A stretch of 64,000 nt of DNA from Datisca glomerata. Its lineage: Eukaryota > Streptophyta > Magnoliopsida > Cucurbitales > Datiscaceae. The position numbers were made by a program, and so were the translations under genes. Shown piece by piece: positions 46,601 to 60,686 of this stretch. The stretch covers positions 310,001 through 374,000 of the forward strand of contig QANY01008203.1 in NCBI GenBank assembly GCA_003255025.1, written 5' to 3'. Within the stretch, counting starts at the first letter, position 1, and every line of letters begins with the position of its first letter. The notes under the pieces are model-generated. The model made no database searches and was not told where the DNA came from. It saw only the letters and a program-made list of their open reading frames with translations.

Positions 46601-49600
46601 ATGACGGACCTCAATGCATTCATCTAACGCGTACAAAATTCTTGCGCGGATTTCTGATACTTTCTCCTATCAGTTACAATAAAAACAATGAGTATGACGA
46701 AGAAGGACGCTGAATAAAAATTTGCAATATATGCTGATTACAGAATTACTTCATGCAGAGCTTCCTGCAAAGCTGGTATTACATATACAGACAATCTTTG
46801 AAGAGGAGACTCGTTAAACCCTTGAAAGTACCCTTTCTCTATGGAAGATTTACATGAAAGTAATAGTATGGGCATGGCTGCACGGAATAAAAGTATATAT
46901 TATATTTGGAAATTTTTTAAGATACTTGAATGTGAAAGACAGCTGCTTGGAATGCGTATTAGTAACCTGAGGTAGCAGCTATTCTAACTTCTTGGAGATT
47001 AAACTTGAGAAATGGAACTAAGGTCATTGTTACCTACAGAAACATGGATACGTTCATACTACTTCCAACTAGATTTTATGATACCCAGAAGAAAGATAGA
47101 CCTGTCTGAGGTTCATAGAGATCAACCTCATCAACCCACATATAAAAGCTTTCCTTCAACTCAGCTGCACAGGAACTCAATATATTACAGGCTATGACTT
47201 TCTCGTTCCGGACATTTGTTTTGACGTCAATGACCTCCTCTCCAAGGGAAATGCTTTTAATACTACAAGATATTTACGCTCAGTTGAACATTTTTGAAGA
47301 GTGACATTACTCAATAAAATGAAGCATATACAATCATGCAATTTTTTTATCCTAAGAACACGGACCATGATCATTTTCAGTGATCTCCATCAGAGAATTT
47401 TATGAAGCAGGATTGATTATGCACAGACGTTAGGAAATAAAACCTTATTTACCAAATAAAAGAGCATATAAACATAAGAGTTCGAAATGGAAAAGCTGGC
47501 AAGGCTGTTTATCAAGCCAAAAGAAATGGCTTTATTAATTAAAGAAGTCTTAAAGTTGGTTTCACAGAGAAGTTAGAGTCAATTCAATAAAATGAAATGA
47601 AATTTTGTACAATAGGAGACACTTTTAATGCAATAAATCGAGCTGACAACCTTGCAACTGGAGATTCATCTAGATCTTCGTCAGCTTCACAACCAGAGGA
47701 AATCGGATCTGTATGTTGAACCGCTTTAAGCAGCTGAGGAACGGCAACAGACAAATAAGGTAGGAAATCTTGCCCCAAGCATTTACAGAGTCTGCCCCAG
47801 GCCTGGACATAACTTCATATTATTTCCCAGAAGAAAATAGTCTGGAAGAATATTAGGTTATTTATGTTTGTGTATTACAGATTCGTTCACCATACCACTA
47901 AGATGTTATTTCTCATGGGCCCTATCTCCGATCCAGATTCTTCCAGTACAAGAAGCGCTTTAACAACCTTGATAGTGAAGATAAGAACAAAAAGATACAT
48001 ATCATAATAGTAAGGATTAAGTATCCTAATTGAGATTAACACTAAATCCTTCAAGACGTAGAATGTTTCGTCAAATTTCTGCACAATAATTCAGCACTTA
48101 TGAATTTCATTGAAGTAAAATGAATGAGAGAAGTTCGTAAGAGGTGAAATCAACCTGAGAGCAAATGAACGAATAGATCTGAGTTTACGTGTGAGGGGAT
48201 ATTAGTTTTTGCATATACTCCGAAAAATAAAAAGTAAAAAAGAAAATATAGAAAGAAACATGAAACGACAATAATAATAGCAGTAGTTTTTCAAGACTTA
48301 TTTTTCTATAAACATCTCAATCCACATTTTCATGGTAAACGACATAGTGCTTCCATGTTGTTTAGCTAATTACATCTCAATCAATTATAGAAAGTTTAGC
48401 TAATTGGTTTAAAGGGGAAAGTAGGAAATAGAATCTATTAGCACAAATTTAAAATTTTGAGACAATACGGCACAAATTTAAAGCTCCAAAAATGCTGCAC
48501 CTAAACAGAGGTTAAAGGAAAATATTACTAATAATCACCATTAGAATATCATCACTGAATTTCTCCTTTCCAGCAGTCGTCCAAACCATAGTAATGCAGT
48601 CCAGTGATCTTGCAAGAAGCACATGATCAGATCTGTCAGTTGCACTCATTAAACTAAGTTTAAGGTAAGGCATAACCGTGTCATAGTACTCTTGAAACTG
48701 CTCCTGAGAAAAAAATGTTGCAAGAGACCACAAATCGCTGAACGAAAAGGAAAGAATAAAAAAGTCCCAAACATAGAGATGCAGAAAATTTCAGTCATAC
48801 CTTTGATAAGATTGCAAGTGTTCCCAGTGCCTTCAAGACACAATGCTGCAATATTTTATTCCCTTTCTGGACAGCACATTTGATATGAACTTTAGTAGCA
48901 AAGATATGAAAAAAAAAAGAGAATGTTCATGCTAGTCATCAAAATGTGATGGTAGGTATGTAAAATCCCAGTTTTTCTTTTCTCCAGGGATCCCTTTGGC
49001 ATAAAACACATGCTTATCTAGCACAAAGACATAATCAGGAATAGGGGTGTTCAAAATTGTCTCGAACCGAACCAAAATTGTGCGGTTTGGTCTTTATATG
49101 TGTTCAGTTCAAGAAAATGAGAGAACCGAAGTTTTGGTTCAGTTCAAAATTTTGATAGGTTTTCTAACCGAACCTAACCGAAATAATAAATTCATATTAT
49201 TTTTTATATATAATTTCATATCGAATCGAACCGAAACAAAATTTGATTTTATATTATTTTTTTCAATAATCATTTAAAAAAATATTTTTTAATTAATAAT
49301 ACTAACCAAAGAACCGAACTGAACTGAAACTCACAGTTCGGTTTGGTTCGATTCTTTTGACATGAATGGTTTGATTCGATTCGGTTTTATTACCGAACCG
49401 AACCGTGAATACCCCTAATCAGGAAACAAATGATGGTGTTAAATTACCTGTAAGATGCTAAGCAATCTGCTGACAATCACATTGAGATAAGGTTTTAAGA
49501 GTGAAGCCGAACTGCATCCTATGCTAAAATAACATATTGCTAATACAGCTTTTGCCTGTAAACTCATGAAATCAGTAAAACTGAACTTAGAATACAGTAA

Positions 49601-51430
49601 GCATGAGAAGACAAAAAGACCACTGATGCACCTATAATCAGAAAAATAAATTCGATGCAAAACGAGGATATTTTTGCAAGTGAAATCCGTCAACTGTAGA
49701 AATTGAACAATTTCAGCTGCGAAAATAGTTCTGTTTTTTTTTTTTTTTTTAAAATGTTTTGAGATGTCAAGTAAAGACATTACACATAGAAATCCAGTAA
49801 GCCTTTCAGGAAAAAGAATCTCATATACAGATGTAATGCTTCACAGAACAGAATCCAGAATATGAGGCTAATAACAAACTCGCTAACACAAATACCTGAT
49901 TGCTAGGATTCTCAAAATCATTCATAGAAGCCTCTAGTGCAGGCACCACTTCGTGATGATACTGATGTTGGAATTCAGGTTTTAAATGCTCAGAAAATTC
50001 CCTGAAGGCATTTATAACTGCCAACCGTACTCGAGGGTGGGAGTCTCTTTCGACATCCTTCATTGTATCCATCACACGTTTCAGATTTTCTTTTAATACC
50101 TGCAGCAGTAAAAGAGTCAGTGAAAAATACAGTGATGATGTGATTCAAGAAGCTCTTATACCTTCGAGCAACTCTTTACAATAATGGTGAGGAAAGTAAC
50201 AGAAGCTTGACGGCTTTTCCAATCAACAGAAACCAGGTTTTGCATGAATAAGTCAGGGAAATTCCCCACTATAACGCCTCCCAAAGTAGCTGCATATCGA
50301 CCCAAATGCTCGGTCCCGCAAAAATATAGTGATGAAGTTTTTGATCCAGGATTCGGGTTGTCTTTCTTAAGAACATTCATGGATGGATCCTCATCTATCA
50401 TCACCAGCGTCCTCAATAAATGACAAAGAATCCTCTTTACAACCCTAGGCAATTTGACAATCATATCAAGTAGTTCATCCTTTACCTCAGCAATGGTGAC
50501 GACGAATTCCATCGCAAGAAATCTCGTCTGCTTTTGTAATCGTTTATTTTCCGCAGCCAAAAGCATAGATTCCAACACCATCTCGATAGAGTCGTTCAAG
50601 ACATCCGGTCTCTGTCCCGCCAACTCAATCATTGCCCCGAGCACCTGCTCTGCACACGAGTCTGGTCCTTTATTTACTATCATGAAAACGACAGGACAAA
50701 CTGCGAGCAAAAGATCTTGGCACTGACTCTGCTGCGACGGAGTCTTCATGTAAAGAATTGATTTGACCGAAGCCATAACGGCAGCAACCCTGACCTTGAC
50801 GGCATACTTCTCATTAACCAACGTCTTCATGATCGAATCCCGCAACTGATCAGCAACACCATCGAAATGCTCGGCAAAAACCCCGTAAGTCAAATCAGCA
50901 AATAGTAGGAGGGCAGATTCCCGGACTATTTCCGAATTCGACTCAATCGAACCAATGATGTATTCGACGAGCTCGGGCCATTCGTTGTTTGGCACGAAAT
51001 CGGAAGCAATGCCATCGACCAAATCGCGAAGACGGGGAAGGAAGGATACAGAATGTTCTTTGCGGAGGATGTCGAGAAAGATAGGTTTGAGCTGGTTACG
51101 GACCAAGAGAGGGATACAAGGCCAGAGGTGGTGTTCAGAAAGAGTGAGGAGGCGATTGAGGAGGTCGAAAGCCAGATCTCGAATAGCGACGGGAGGGCGA
51201 CAGTGGAGGAGCTGCGCGAGGCGGAGAGAGAGGGAATTGAGATAGTGTCTCGTAAGGTAGCCGAGGATGAGTTGGGAGGTGGGGAGGTTTTGGAGAAAAG
51301 AAACAAGAGATGAAAAGTCGTCTGGGTCGAGAATTTTTCTGGCTTGCTTCTGTAGAATAGAATTAGATGTGGGAGAAATTGGGCTTCTTGGTGGTGATGG
51401 TGGAGGAGATAAAGACAATGAGATTGACAT
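43618..51430 (-). CDS. Importin-5 / RanBP5-like nuclear transport receptor (importin-beta family)
   Basis: HEAT-repeat karyopherin that carries cargo through nuclear pores under RanGTP control. Twenty exons join in phase with GT-AG borders: 51430-50162, 50099-49896, 49555-49448, 48845-48801, 48703-48539, 47967-47896, 47802-47651, 47262-47127, 47033-46967, 46877-46750, 46666-46610, 46240-46049, 45941-45849, 45012-44927, 44847-44781, 44697-44631, 44549-44407, 44106-44015, 43936-43870, 43782-43618. They give 1,124 residues, close to plant importin-5 (about 1,100). Recognisable parts are NNEWPELVEYI (exon 1), RLCKCLGQDFLPYL (exon 7), AMPILLL and YVIPALQEAL (exon 10), an acidic loop (exon 12), a second HEAT block (exons 14-18) and the C-terminal SSLQPYHQNLL. 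The start ATG (51430) has A at -3. It is diverged enough to be a paralogue rather than the main importin-5. Exon 8 uses the weak donor GAG|GTTGAT. No disabling change was seen. Confidence 0.9.
49042..49417. mobile_element. hAT-type MITE in intron 3 of the importin gene
   Basis: Terminal inverted repeats TAGGGGTGTTCA and TGAATACCCCTA are flanked by a perfect 8-bp duplication ATCAGGAA (49034-49041 and 49418-49425). The body is rich in CCGAACCGAA / TTCGGTTCGG. At 376 bp with no coding capacity, it lies wholly within the intron between exons 3 and 4, so splicing should be unaffected. Confidence 0.9.
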
Positions 51431-52770
51431 GTTTTGTGAGCTTGATCAAGCTCTGATAATGGCTTTTCTTGAATCTTGTAAACTACAGAGAGAGAAGAGA
51501 GAGAGTCTGGGAGGGAAAGTGGGGTTTTTGCCAATACAAGAGGGCCTTTGAGCTTTCCGTTATAGAAGATAAGTTGATCGTTTACAGTTAAATTCCCGCT
51601 CTTTTTAATTCATGTAATGACTGTATGACTGATCTTTGATTCGAACGAGTTGTTGTCACCACTCAATGATCGACATGTTGATTGCATCAACGACGCGGTT
51701 CCCCGTCAAGCGCTTTCTTTTTTTCTTTTTTGGTGAACGCCTTACCCTCCGTTAAAAGTGTATAGAATTCCACATTTTAATATTGAAAAATGCTACACCA
51801 ACTAAATAATTAATTAAGTTTTAAGTTGTTAAATAAACTATAATTATTTATAAGTTAGTTTATCAAATCATTTTAATGAATCATTAAACATAAACATATA
51901 AATCATTAACACATCATTTTAATAAATCATAAAACAACAATCTATAAAATGTAGTTCTTCATGATTATATATTTGTTGTTACTTTGAGTTAATTTTGTTA
52001 ATACTCGTATTTAAGGCTTAATAATAAATGAACCGAACAAAACTAACCTCCACAGAATAATTAATTTGGAGTTTTTAAAATGGTCATTTTTTCTTATTCA
52101 CAAACTCCTAAGATTTAGTTATGGCACTCAAAGAGGTCGTTTGCTATAAGATTGTGAGTAAATGATTTTCAGAATAAAATTACTGAAATATGATTGTGAA
52201 AATGTATATGTATGAAAAGTTAAAATTAATTTATTTGTTAACACTTGAGAATGTTCAGATTTAATAGTGGGGTGTTAAATTATTTTATTTGTTTTGATGG
52301 AATAGGCAAAATAATGTGTTAGACATAATTACCAAATCTCAATTTTACCCTTGGACTAATTTTTTTATAAATAATAATTATTTAATTTATAATAAGATGA
52401 CCAATATAAGTGATAACAAAAATATAGATTTTACCCATGAATTTTTTTCGTATATACTTAATAATTTTTCGACCAAACCATTATATTATGATACGTTGTG
52501 TAGATTTACATCAAATATTGTCCATACAATTGAACCAATACCGCTCCAACTGTATTAATATGGTATCAAATTTATAATGCAAGATAATAATTCTTATAAG
52601 AAAAACACCCATGATTTTCAGCTCAATAATCAAGATTATAGTACTAAAATAATTTTTTATCAAATTTCAATCATGATAATATGTAAAATTCAATTTATTG
52701 TTAGTATAACATCAAAGAATGTAAACATAATATATTTTATAAAATATGCAAAAGATGGATTCTCAATCCA
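51431..52770. other. Importin 5' flank and intergenic DNA
   Basis: The first 100-150 bases upstream of the ATG contain CT-rich leader sequence (AG-rich on the plus strand near 51480-51510), as in plant 5' UTRs. No obvious TATA box was identified. Beyond about 51780 the DNA is AT-rich without a recognisable gene. Confidence 0.4.
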
Positions 52771-52775
52771 ATTAA

Positions 52776-54977
52776 TGTTAGTCGTCGCGGCGCGTGCGTG
52801 GTGGAAGCGTGGAGACGCGTGGTCTTTTAAAAAATCAAATTTTTAATAAAAATAAATCTTTTAATAAAATAAAACTTGCGCTACGCCACGATAACCAAAT
52901 AAAAATTTTTATTGAAAACTTTTTTCAATCAGTCAGGGATCCATTATATATTTATAAGTTAAATCTACAAGATACAATGTTAGGAATCATGTACCTCTTT
53001 GAGTCTATATCAAATGTCCTTGCAAAAACTGATCGATTCTCCGTTCCCCCGAAATCGTTCCAACGATCAGTAAACTTTGAGATCCACATCAAAATCTTCC
53101 AAGTCAATCATCAACCCACTAGGACGTGTGTAGACGCATAGAATATTTCAAGATATTTTTCTGTCTCTAGATGTTCTCAATACATGAGATCTAGAGATTT
53201 ACTGAGAATGATTTTAGTGAAATGATTCTCTAAAGGGACGTGATAATTATTCTTTTAGAGATTTGATTAACGTTTAATCACAGAAGAAATCTCTCTTTGG
53301 CACCAATCGTGTTCTCAATTAAACTCTTGATTGACGAGTTGATGATTTGATCAACTGATTCTCTCCTAATATCTATGGCGTATCATATCTTTAGGGATAA
53401 ACTAAAATAATATTCAATTGTAAAATTACCAATTGCAGTGGAACCCACTGTAATTGTGCATAACTACAGTGCTACACGGCACTGCGGTATGCCGTGAGCC
53501 AGCACAGTTCCTCGCGGCCCCACTGTAGTGCCTTGCGGCACTAGTGTTGCATACTCAGTACAGTAGTTTCACGTGACACCACAGTAGTCAATGTCAATTT
53601 CTGACACTCTATCAGTGATTGACAAGTGGTAATTACCGTGAATTAAATATTTATTTTAATCAGATAATTATTTAGATATTAGTTAATTTAAAATTAATAT
53701 ATTTGATTATCTCTATCAACTAGCTTATCTGTTATTTCACAAATAAAATATTTAATTGATTTAAATTATTATCTAACAATAATTTAATTATATAATTTTA
53801 CAAATTATATATTCTATCTCAAATTATCGTTATATATATAGTTTCTGAAAATTATATTTAAATTTATAATTAATTAATCATATATAATTATCTCATATTA
53901 TGTTTTCGTCCTAGAATAAAAATTTCTTTTACAAGTCAGTTCTTTTCCCATGTCCTGAAATATTCACACACTAGACATCGTGTATAGAGGTGACTTGGGG
54001 ACCATAGACCTATAATCCTAAGATCCAATGAACCAGATTATTAATTAAATTTTTTAATTAAATAATCATATTTATTAATTTCATTATTACTCCACTATAA
54101 ATAGGAAATTTCACTCATAGAGATTATATAATATATTTATAGAGTATTCTCATATAGTCCACTAACATAATTATTTCATGTAATTATGTCCTTTCAATTA
54201 TTGGTTCTTAAATTAGAATTGATCAAAATTATCGTTTTACTCTTCTAATTACTTCTTGATTCTTAAGTATCATTAATCTACTAGTGAATGACTAATTTAT
54301 AATCTTATTATAAATTTGAGCTCAATAACCATTTAGTTTCATAATTAACACTTAAGAGAACCAATATACGATCTGTTAGGAAGGTTTAGATTCCAAATCT
54401 CTTAGGATCATGTCCCCAGCCATCCACATCATTGAATCTTCAAAACAAAAGTCACTAGCCTGATTAACAAACAGAGCTTAACGAGTGAATCAAAAGATTC
54501 AATAGACATGCATATGAGTTCATGACTACTCGGAATTCAGACTGATCTACACATGATCATCGAATGGATGTGTATTAAATCTTTATGATAAACGACACGT
54601 TAATAAGATATTAATTCACATCGGTCTTGTCATATATAATATTATTATATAAAATACATTCGCTAAGATATCTATCCACATCAATGATTCAGATCTAGAT
54701 CACATGCATTCATAATGCTTAGTGAACCGTACTGACAACCATTCATTAAAGATTTCAAAATTTAATATGTTGCTGACAATTTTATTCATTATATATGATA
54801 TTAATCCTCTCGTACTAATGCAAGATCATAGTCTCATTAATGAATATGGAATTTTCAGAGATTTATATAAGTTATTCAACAGTAATTTAAAAGAACAATT
54901 ATAAGAAAAATGTAATCATCTTTAAATTTCATATCAAAATGTCAATACACATGCTTTGGGGGCAAAACCCCCAACCA
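52776..54977 (-). repeat. 3' LTR of the copia element
   Basis: Collinear over its whole length with 60687-62861 (for example CTCGCACAACGCCACGAT/CTTGCGCTACGCCACGAT-type block, ATCCATTATATATTTATAAG, and GACAATTTTATTCATTAT). Read on the minus strand it begins TGGTTGGGGG and ends ...CTAACA. It contains a GC-rich subrepeat patch around 53455-53600 based on CACTGTAGTGCC. Confidence 0.9.
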
Positions 54978-54987
54978 TCTCCCACTT
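54978..54987 (-). other. Polypurine tract of the copia element
   Basis: On the minus strand AAGTGGGAGA directly precedes the 3' LTR, the standard plus-strand primer of plant copia elements. Confidence 0.75.
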
Positions 54988-54990
54988 ACG

Positions 54991-57900
54991 CTAAAGAAAA
55001 TATGGTGTCTCTGTATATCCCATGTTACGCACGTGACCCTCAAATGATTTCGTAGGAAGTGTCTTTGTAAAAAGATCATCCAGCTCTGTTTCGATGCTAT
55101 CTTCATAACCGTCACATCCTCTCGATGCACGATCTCTCTTACGAGATGATATTTCCTCTTTATGTGCCTACATCTCTTGTGACTCATCGGTTCCTTGAAA
55201 TTTGCTACCGCCTGACTGTTATCACAGTACAGAATCAATACTTGTCCGTATCTAGAACTACTTCTTAATCAGAATAGAGCTTTCTGGGCCATACAAGCCG
55301 CTATATATTCGGCTTCCATGGTAGAATCTATAATGTTGGATTGTTAAATACTTCTCCAGACTACAGTTCATCCGCCTAGGATGAATATTGATCCAGATGT
55401 CGACTTTTGACTGTCTCTGTCTAATTGAAAATCAGAATCAGTATATCCAGTGGAGTTCAGGTCTCCACCTAAATAAACAAGCATATAGTTTCTCGTTCCC
55501 TTAAGATACTTGAGAATGTGCTTTACTGCAATCTAGTGTTTCGAACCTGAATTTGATTGATAACGACTGACAATTCCCACTGCATAAGAGTCCGGTCTCG
55601 TGAACCTTTCTCATATCATCTTCCTCCTTAGGTGTCTTAAGACATTGTTCCTTAAAAAAGACAATTCCATGAAATTCTTCAGCTTCTTATAAATATAAGA
55701 TGTCTGAGAAAGTACCAAAAGTTTGTTTTTTCTATCCCTTAGGATTTAGATACCTAGAACATATCTCGCTTCTACCAAATCTTTCATTTGAAATTTTTCA
55801 GCTAACCACTTCTTTACCTTTGACAAAGTTTCTACATCATTCTCAATGAGTAGAATATCATCAACATAAAGAACTAAGAAAATCACTATCTTATCTTGGG
55901 TGTATTTATGAACACAGGCTTCGTCAACATTTTGCTCGAAGCCATAAGACTTTATAATCTCATCAAAGGTAAGATTTCAAGATCTAGATGCTTGTTTTAA
56001 TCTATAAATGGATTTAAGCAACTTGCATACTTTCTGATCTTACCCATTTTGTACGAATCCTTTTGGTTACATCATATAGATGTTTTCTTCAATAGAGTCA
56101 TTCAGAAAAATTGTCTTGACGTCCTTTGCCATATCTCATGGTCAAAACTTGATACTATAGATAAAAGGATGCGAATGGATCTTAGCATGGCCACAGGGAA
56201 GAATGTCTCTTCATAACCGACTATCTCCCTTCGTATATAACCCTTAGCTACTAACTGTGCCTTAAAATTATCTACTTTCCCATCTGCATCTCTTTTCTTC
56301 TTGAAGATCCATTTACATCCAATGGGTCTGACATCTTCAAGTGCATCTACAAGTTCCCAGACGGAATTGGAATACATAGATTCTATTTCCTGGTTCATGG
56401 CATCTTGCCATTTCTCATTTTCAGGATCATCCATTGGTTCTTCAAAAGATAATGAATCGTATTTATTAGTGTCTGGCACTAGGATATGTGCCTCTAGTTC
56501 GTAGTGAACTGGTTGTCTCACAACCCACCCACTACGACGTTGCATCGGGGTTTCCTTTACAGGAATTGTGATTTCTCTGGTTTGTCATTCATCAGTCAAT
56601 AATTTCTCGAGAACTACTTTGCTACGACGTAGTTTTGCATATAGTCATGCTCAAGAAAGGTTGCATTTGTTCTACACAAACACCTTTTAATCATTGTGAC
56701 TATAAAAGTACTCACATCTAGTCTCTAGAGAATAGCCAACGAATATGCATACCTCAAACCTTCTAACTTTTCAGTCGTGGGTTTAACAACGTGAGCTGGA
56801 CACCCCCATATACAAAAATGACGCAAACTAAGTTTGAAGTCATTCCATAACTAAAAAGACATCTTGCTTACAGACTTAGAGGACATTACATTTAAAATGT
56901 AAGTTTTCGTGTGTAGTGCATATCCCCAAAATGTAATTGACAATGATGAGTAGCTTAACATTGACCTAACCATATCCAATAAGGTTCACTATCTCCTCTC
57001 TGCAACACCATTTTGCAGTGGTGTTCCAGGTGCTGTGAGTTGGGATAGAATTCCACACTCCAAAAAATTATCCTTGAATTCTAAATCCAAGTATTCACCA
57101 CCTCAATTGGATCGAAGGGTTTTCAATGATTTACCTAATTGCTTTCCAGCTTTAGCCTTGAAGTCTTTAAACTTTCCAAAAGTTTTAGACTTTCGATGCA
57201 TTAGGTAACTATAATCATATCTTGAGTAGTCTTCAATGAAAATGACAAAATACTCATACCCACCTCTAGCTTGTACATTGATTGGTCCACATACATCACA
57301 ATGTACTAACTCTAGTGGTTCCTTGGCTTTTTGACCCTTTCATGTGAAAGGTTTCTTGGTCATTTTACTATCTAGACGGGATTCATAAACAAGAAGAGTT
57401 CCAACTATTAGCCCTCTCAAAGCACCATGCTTTGTTAACTTGTTTAACCTATCTAGATTAATATGTTTCAACCTAAGATGTGATAAATATGTGTTATCAT
57501 TTGAGAAACTCTTTGTCGTTTATTATTTTTAGGTTTTGCTACTATAAATAATTCAGAATTATTTAACGCACGTTCAGTCGGCTTAAGCATATACATTCCG
57601 TTTATAATTTTAGCTTGACAGATATCGAATTCATTCTTAGAAATAATAAACTCTTTATTAATGAAAGAAGCTTCGAATAACTGTTCTTGCAAAAATGAAA
57701 GAGAAATCAAATTCCTCAAAAAATCAGGAATATAATAAAGATCGTTCAAAACTAAGTAATTATATCCAAAAAGTAAATGAAATGCCCCTAATACTTTAGC
57801 TGACACGAGCGCACCACTGCCGACTCTCAAAACGACCTCTCCATCAGCCAGCTCTCTTGACGAATCAAGCATCTGCAAAGAAGAACATACATGGTTAATG

Positions 57901-58787
57901 GCTCATGAATAATGTATCCAAGATAACAAATCATATTCTACTAAACAAGTTTCAAGTACAAGTAAATTATATTTATCTTTCTTTTTCAGCTCAAAGAGAT
58001 ACTTGTTACAGTTTCTCTTCCAATGACCTTCAACCCCACAGTAGAAACACTTTCCTTTGGTCTTGCCATCTTTCCTGTTCTTCTTGGCTTTCGACGATGT
58101 TTTGTCTTTATTTATTCTTTTGTTCTTACTCTTATCCTTACCATTGTTCTTTTTCTTTTTCTTGTTCTTAACAATATTGGAAGAAGGCTTTTGCTCGACA
58201 ACATTAGCCTCTCCCTCTTTGGTCATTCTAAGGTTGAGCGATTTAAAAATTTACAGTTCATTCAATAATTGGGTCATGTTGAATTGCAACTTGTTCATAA
58301 CATAGTTGGTTATGAATGTAGAAAAATCTGGTGTGCGTGACTCTAGAATGATACTAACTTAAGTTCACTCATCAATGGTCGCCCCATGTACTTATGCCTC
58401 GTGCATTATGTTGATCATGTTCAAAACATGTTCTTGCATAGAAGTACCCTTCCTAATCTTAGTTTTCATATAACTCCTAGTGACCTCACGACAACTTTTA
58501 TCGGATTGTTGCCTAAACATTGTCTGTAAAGATTCCATAATCTCATAGGTAGTCTCCCATACTTTCATGATTAGTTCTTAGAATATCATTCACGCTCACA
58601 AGCATGTAGCACTTCGCCTTGTTGTTTGATATGATCCAAGCGTCATGCTTGTCCCTAACATTCTTAGGGGAGTTAGCAGCGGGCTCCTCAAGATTAAGTT
58701 CATATTTGATTTTCAACGTATGAAATTATCACCATTCAATTTTTCAAGAGCGAGTAAACCAGTAACAGGGTTGCCCATGGCAGACAT
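54991..58787 (-). pseudogene. Copia gag-pol polyprotein, degenerate
   Basis: From ATG 58787 leftward: gag (MSAMGNPVTGLLALEKLNGD), Lys-rich linker, zinc knuckle CFYCGVEGHWKRNC (near 58000-58050), protease/gag-pre-integrase part (57468-57878, ending near HIYHILG), integrase with HCDVCGP, FIEDYSRY and LQNGVAERR (57310 to 57000), reverse transcriptase with PIGCKWIFKKKRDADG (56250-56340) and an intact LYVDDILL box (about 55850-55876), then RNase H with AEYIAA (about 55310) and YCDNSQAVANF (about 55200). It ends with TAG at 54991-54993. Several frameshifts and in-frame stops (including after DLLSWIHYS and VAERR) make it non-functional, although catalytic motifs are readable. Function if intact: replication and integration of the element. 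Confidence 0.85.
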
Positions 58788-58789
58788 AA

Positions 58790-60672
58790 TATTGATAACT
58801 GAAATTTAAAACATACATGATTCAGTATAATTGACAAATATCTAGAATTTAAAAAGTAAACATGATGCATGAATGCAATCATAATAAACACATAAATTTA
58901 GCGTTTATTAATCACGATAAAACAACCCAATGATTAATGTGACACCTTAGGGTCGGTCAGATTAAACTCAGACTGTCTATGAGATATTCTCATCTTTATT
59001 AATAAAAACTTAAAATATCACATATTTTCTCTTTTAACAATAAAGTATCGCTTGTTCGGTCAAGTCACAACTATCCACATGTAAGCTTAATTGTGGCTTT
59101 GTGAGTGTAACCCATCATTTCAGATTTCATGATTTCATTTAGAATATGTCAGCTTAGGGTCGGTCAAAACTAAACTACATCACTTCCTCCTATCTTCTTA
59201 AGAAGTCCAACCTTGGTATTGGTACAGCTTGAAACCTTCCTTACGGTGTTGTACTAATGATGGAGCCCATAAGTTACATTGACATGTCAACCTTCTCTCA
59301 CACTATTTTTGGATAATGTGTTTCTATTTTAACTAATCAATTAATTTCAAATTAATTACTAGTTAAAATAATAACTCCATGAATATTTAATTATCAGTTA
59401 ATCAAATCTCATTGGTCTAAGTTCATTTAACTTTCTGAAGTGGCTAAATCATAATTAGGTGAACTTAGATTACTAATTAATTATATTTATCAAACTTTAA
59501 TAAAAAATTTTTACTAAAATTGGTTAACCTAAACGTTACTATAGCTTTTAGTGTGGTGTGATTACCAAGTTTAACTAGTTAAAATCTAGCAGTTTACATG
59601 CAATTGATTTCATACAGTAATACATATAAACATATTAGGACAATTCTAATAAATCATGTTTCTACAGATGAGATGCATGATTAAATAAAACTGTATGAAA
59701 TTTTCATGTATGGCATGTGATCGACTAATGCAAGGACATGTTATCAAACATAACAATTAAAAATTATTTAATAATTAAATAAAATAATAATGGACCAAGT
59801 GACTAGTGGGTATTTCTAAATTACAACCCCTGAAAAAAAAATTATCAAGCGAACTTCAAGAATACATATTTTCCATCTTCATAATCTTCAAGCTTAGAAC
59901 AAAACCCTTTTTAATTAGAAAAAATATTTTTTAATTTAAAAAATGTTTATAATTATCTATTTTAATATAGTTGACTTTGACTTAGTCAAATAAATATTTT
60001 ATTTGATTTTGTCAAACTTGGGTCAAACTCAATCAACCTATTAATTTTTAATTTTCATAAAATCAATAATTAATAATTAATTTTAAAATTATATTAATTT
60101 CAAATTTAAATGGATAATTAAAAGAGTTTGGGTTTTAATGAAACACTTAAGTGATAGAGCTAGTTGTATGGTTTGTTAGAAACTTTTCTAAAACGTGACA
60201 ACAGTTGTCACCGACAATAGGACTCTCTGATCGCCGCCCATCACCACCGGCAGTCGCCTGCCACGCCGAACAACCTCTATTCACAGCTAGCACTGTTCAT
60301 CTCTATCAGAACAGTAAATTTCAAGCGTGAACTGTATTTTCATGGATGAACATGGTTTTCGAGGATGAACAATATTTTTGCGTGAACAGTAAATTCTTAT
60401 CGTTCGTCTCATGAGTTCTTCGTCTTCTCGCGTTCGGAATAATTATAATAATTTTCAAAATAAAATTATAAAAAAATTTATGCCTCAATTCGGCTTGCAT
60501 AAGATCTAGGAAAAATTAAAACAAAACCTAACCCAATAATCATCATATAATTAACGATCCATTACTTTACATACATTAAAAAACATAACCATCTATCATT
60601 ATACATATCTCATATTACATGAATAATGTAAGAAAACTCACACAATATTTAACATCTAAATATATAAAGACC
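58790..60672 (-). other. Copia leader region between primer site and gag
   Basis: About 1.9 kb without coding evidence. It contains a GC-rich patch (60210-60290, CGCCGCCCATCACCACCGG) and three GTGAACAGTA / TGAACA-type repeats near 60290-60400. Confidence 0.5.
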
Positions 60673-60684
60673 GTTCTGATACTA
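60673..60684 (-). other. Primer binding site of the copia element
   Basis: On the minus strand TAGTATCAGAAC lies just inside the 5' LTR and matches the initiator-Met tRNA primer site TGGTATCAGAGC at 10 of 12 positions. Confidence 0.7.
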
Positions 60685-60686
60685 CT

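Noticed and set aside
50926..51534. 202-codon minus-strand open frame overlapping importin exon 1
   Set aside because: It is an out-of-frame shadow starting at TTG; the importin frame has the conserved motifs.
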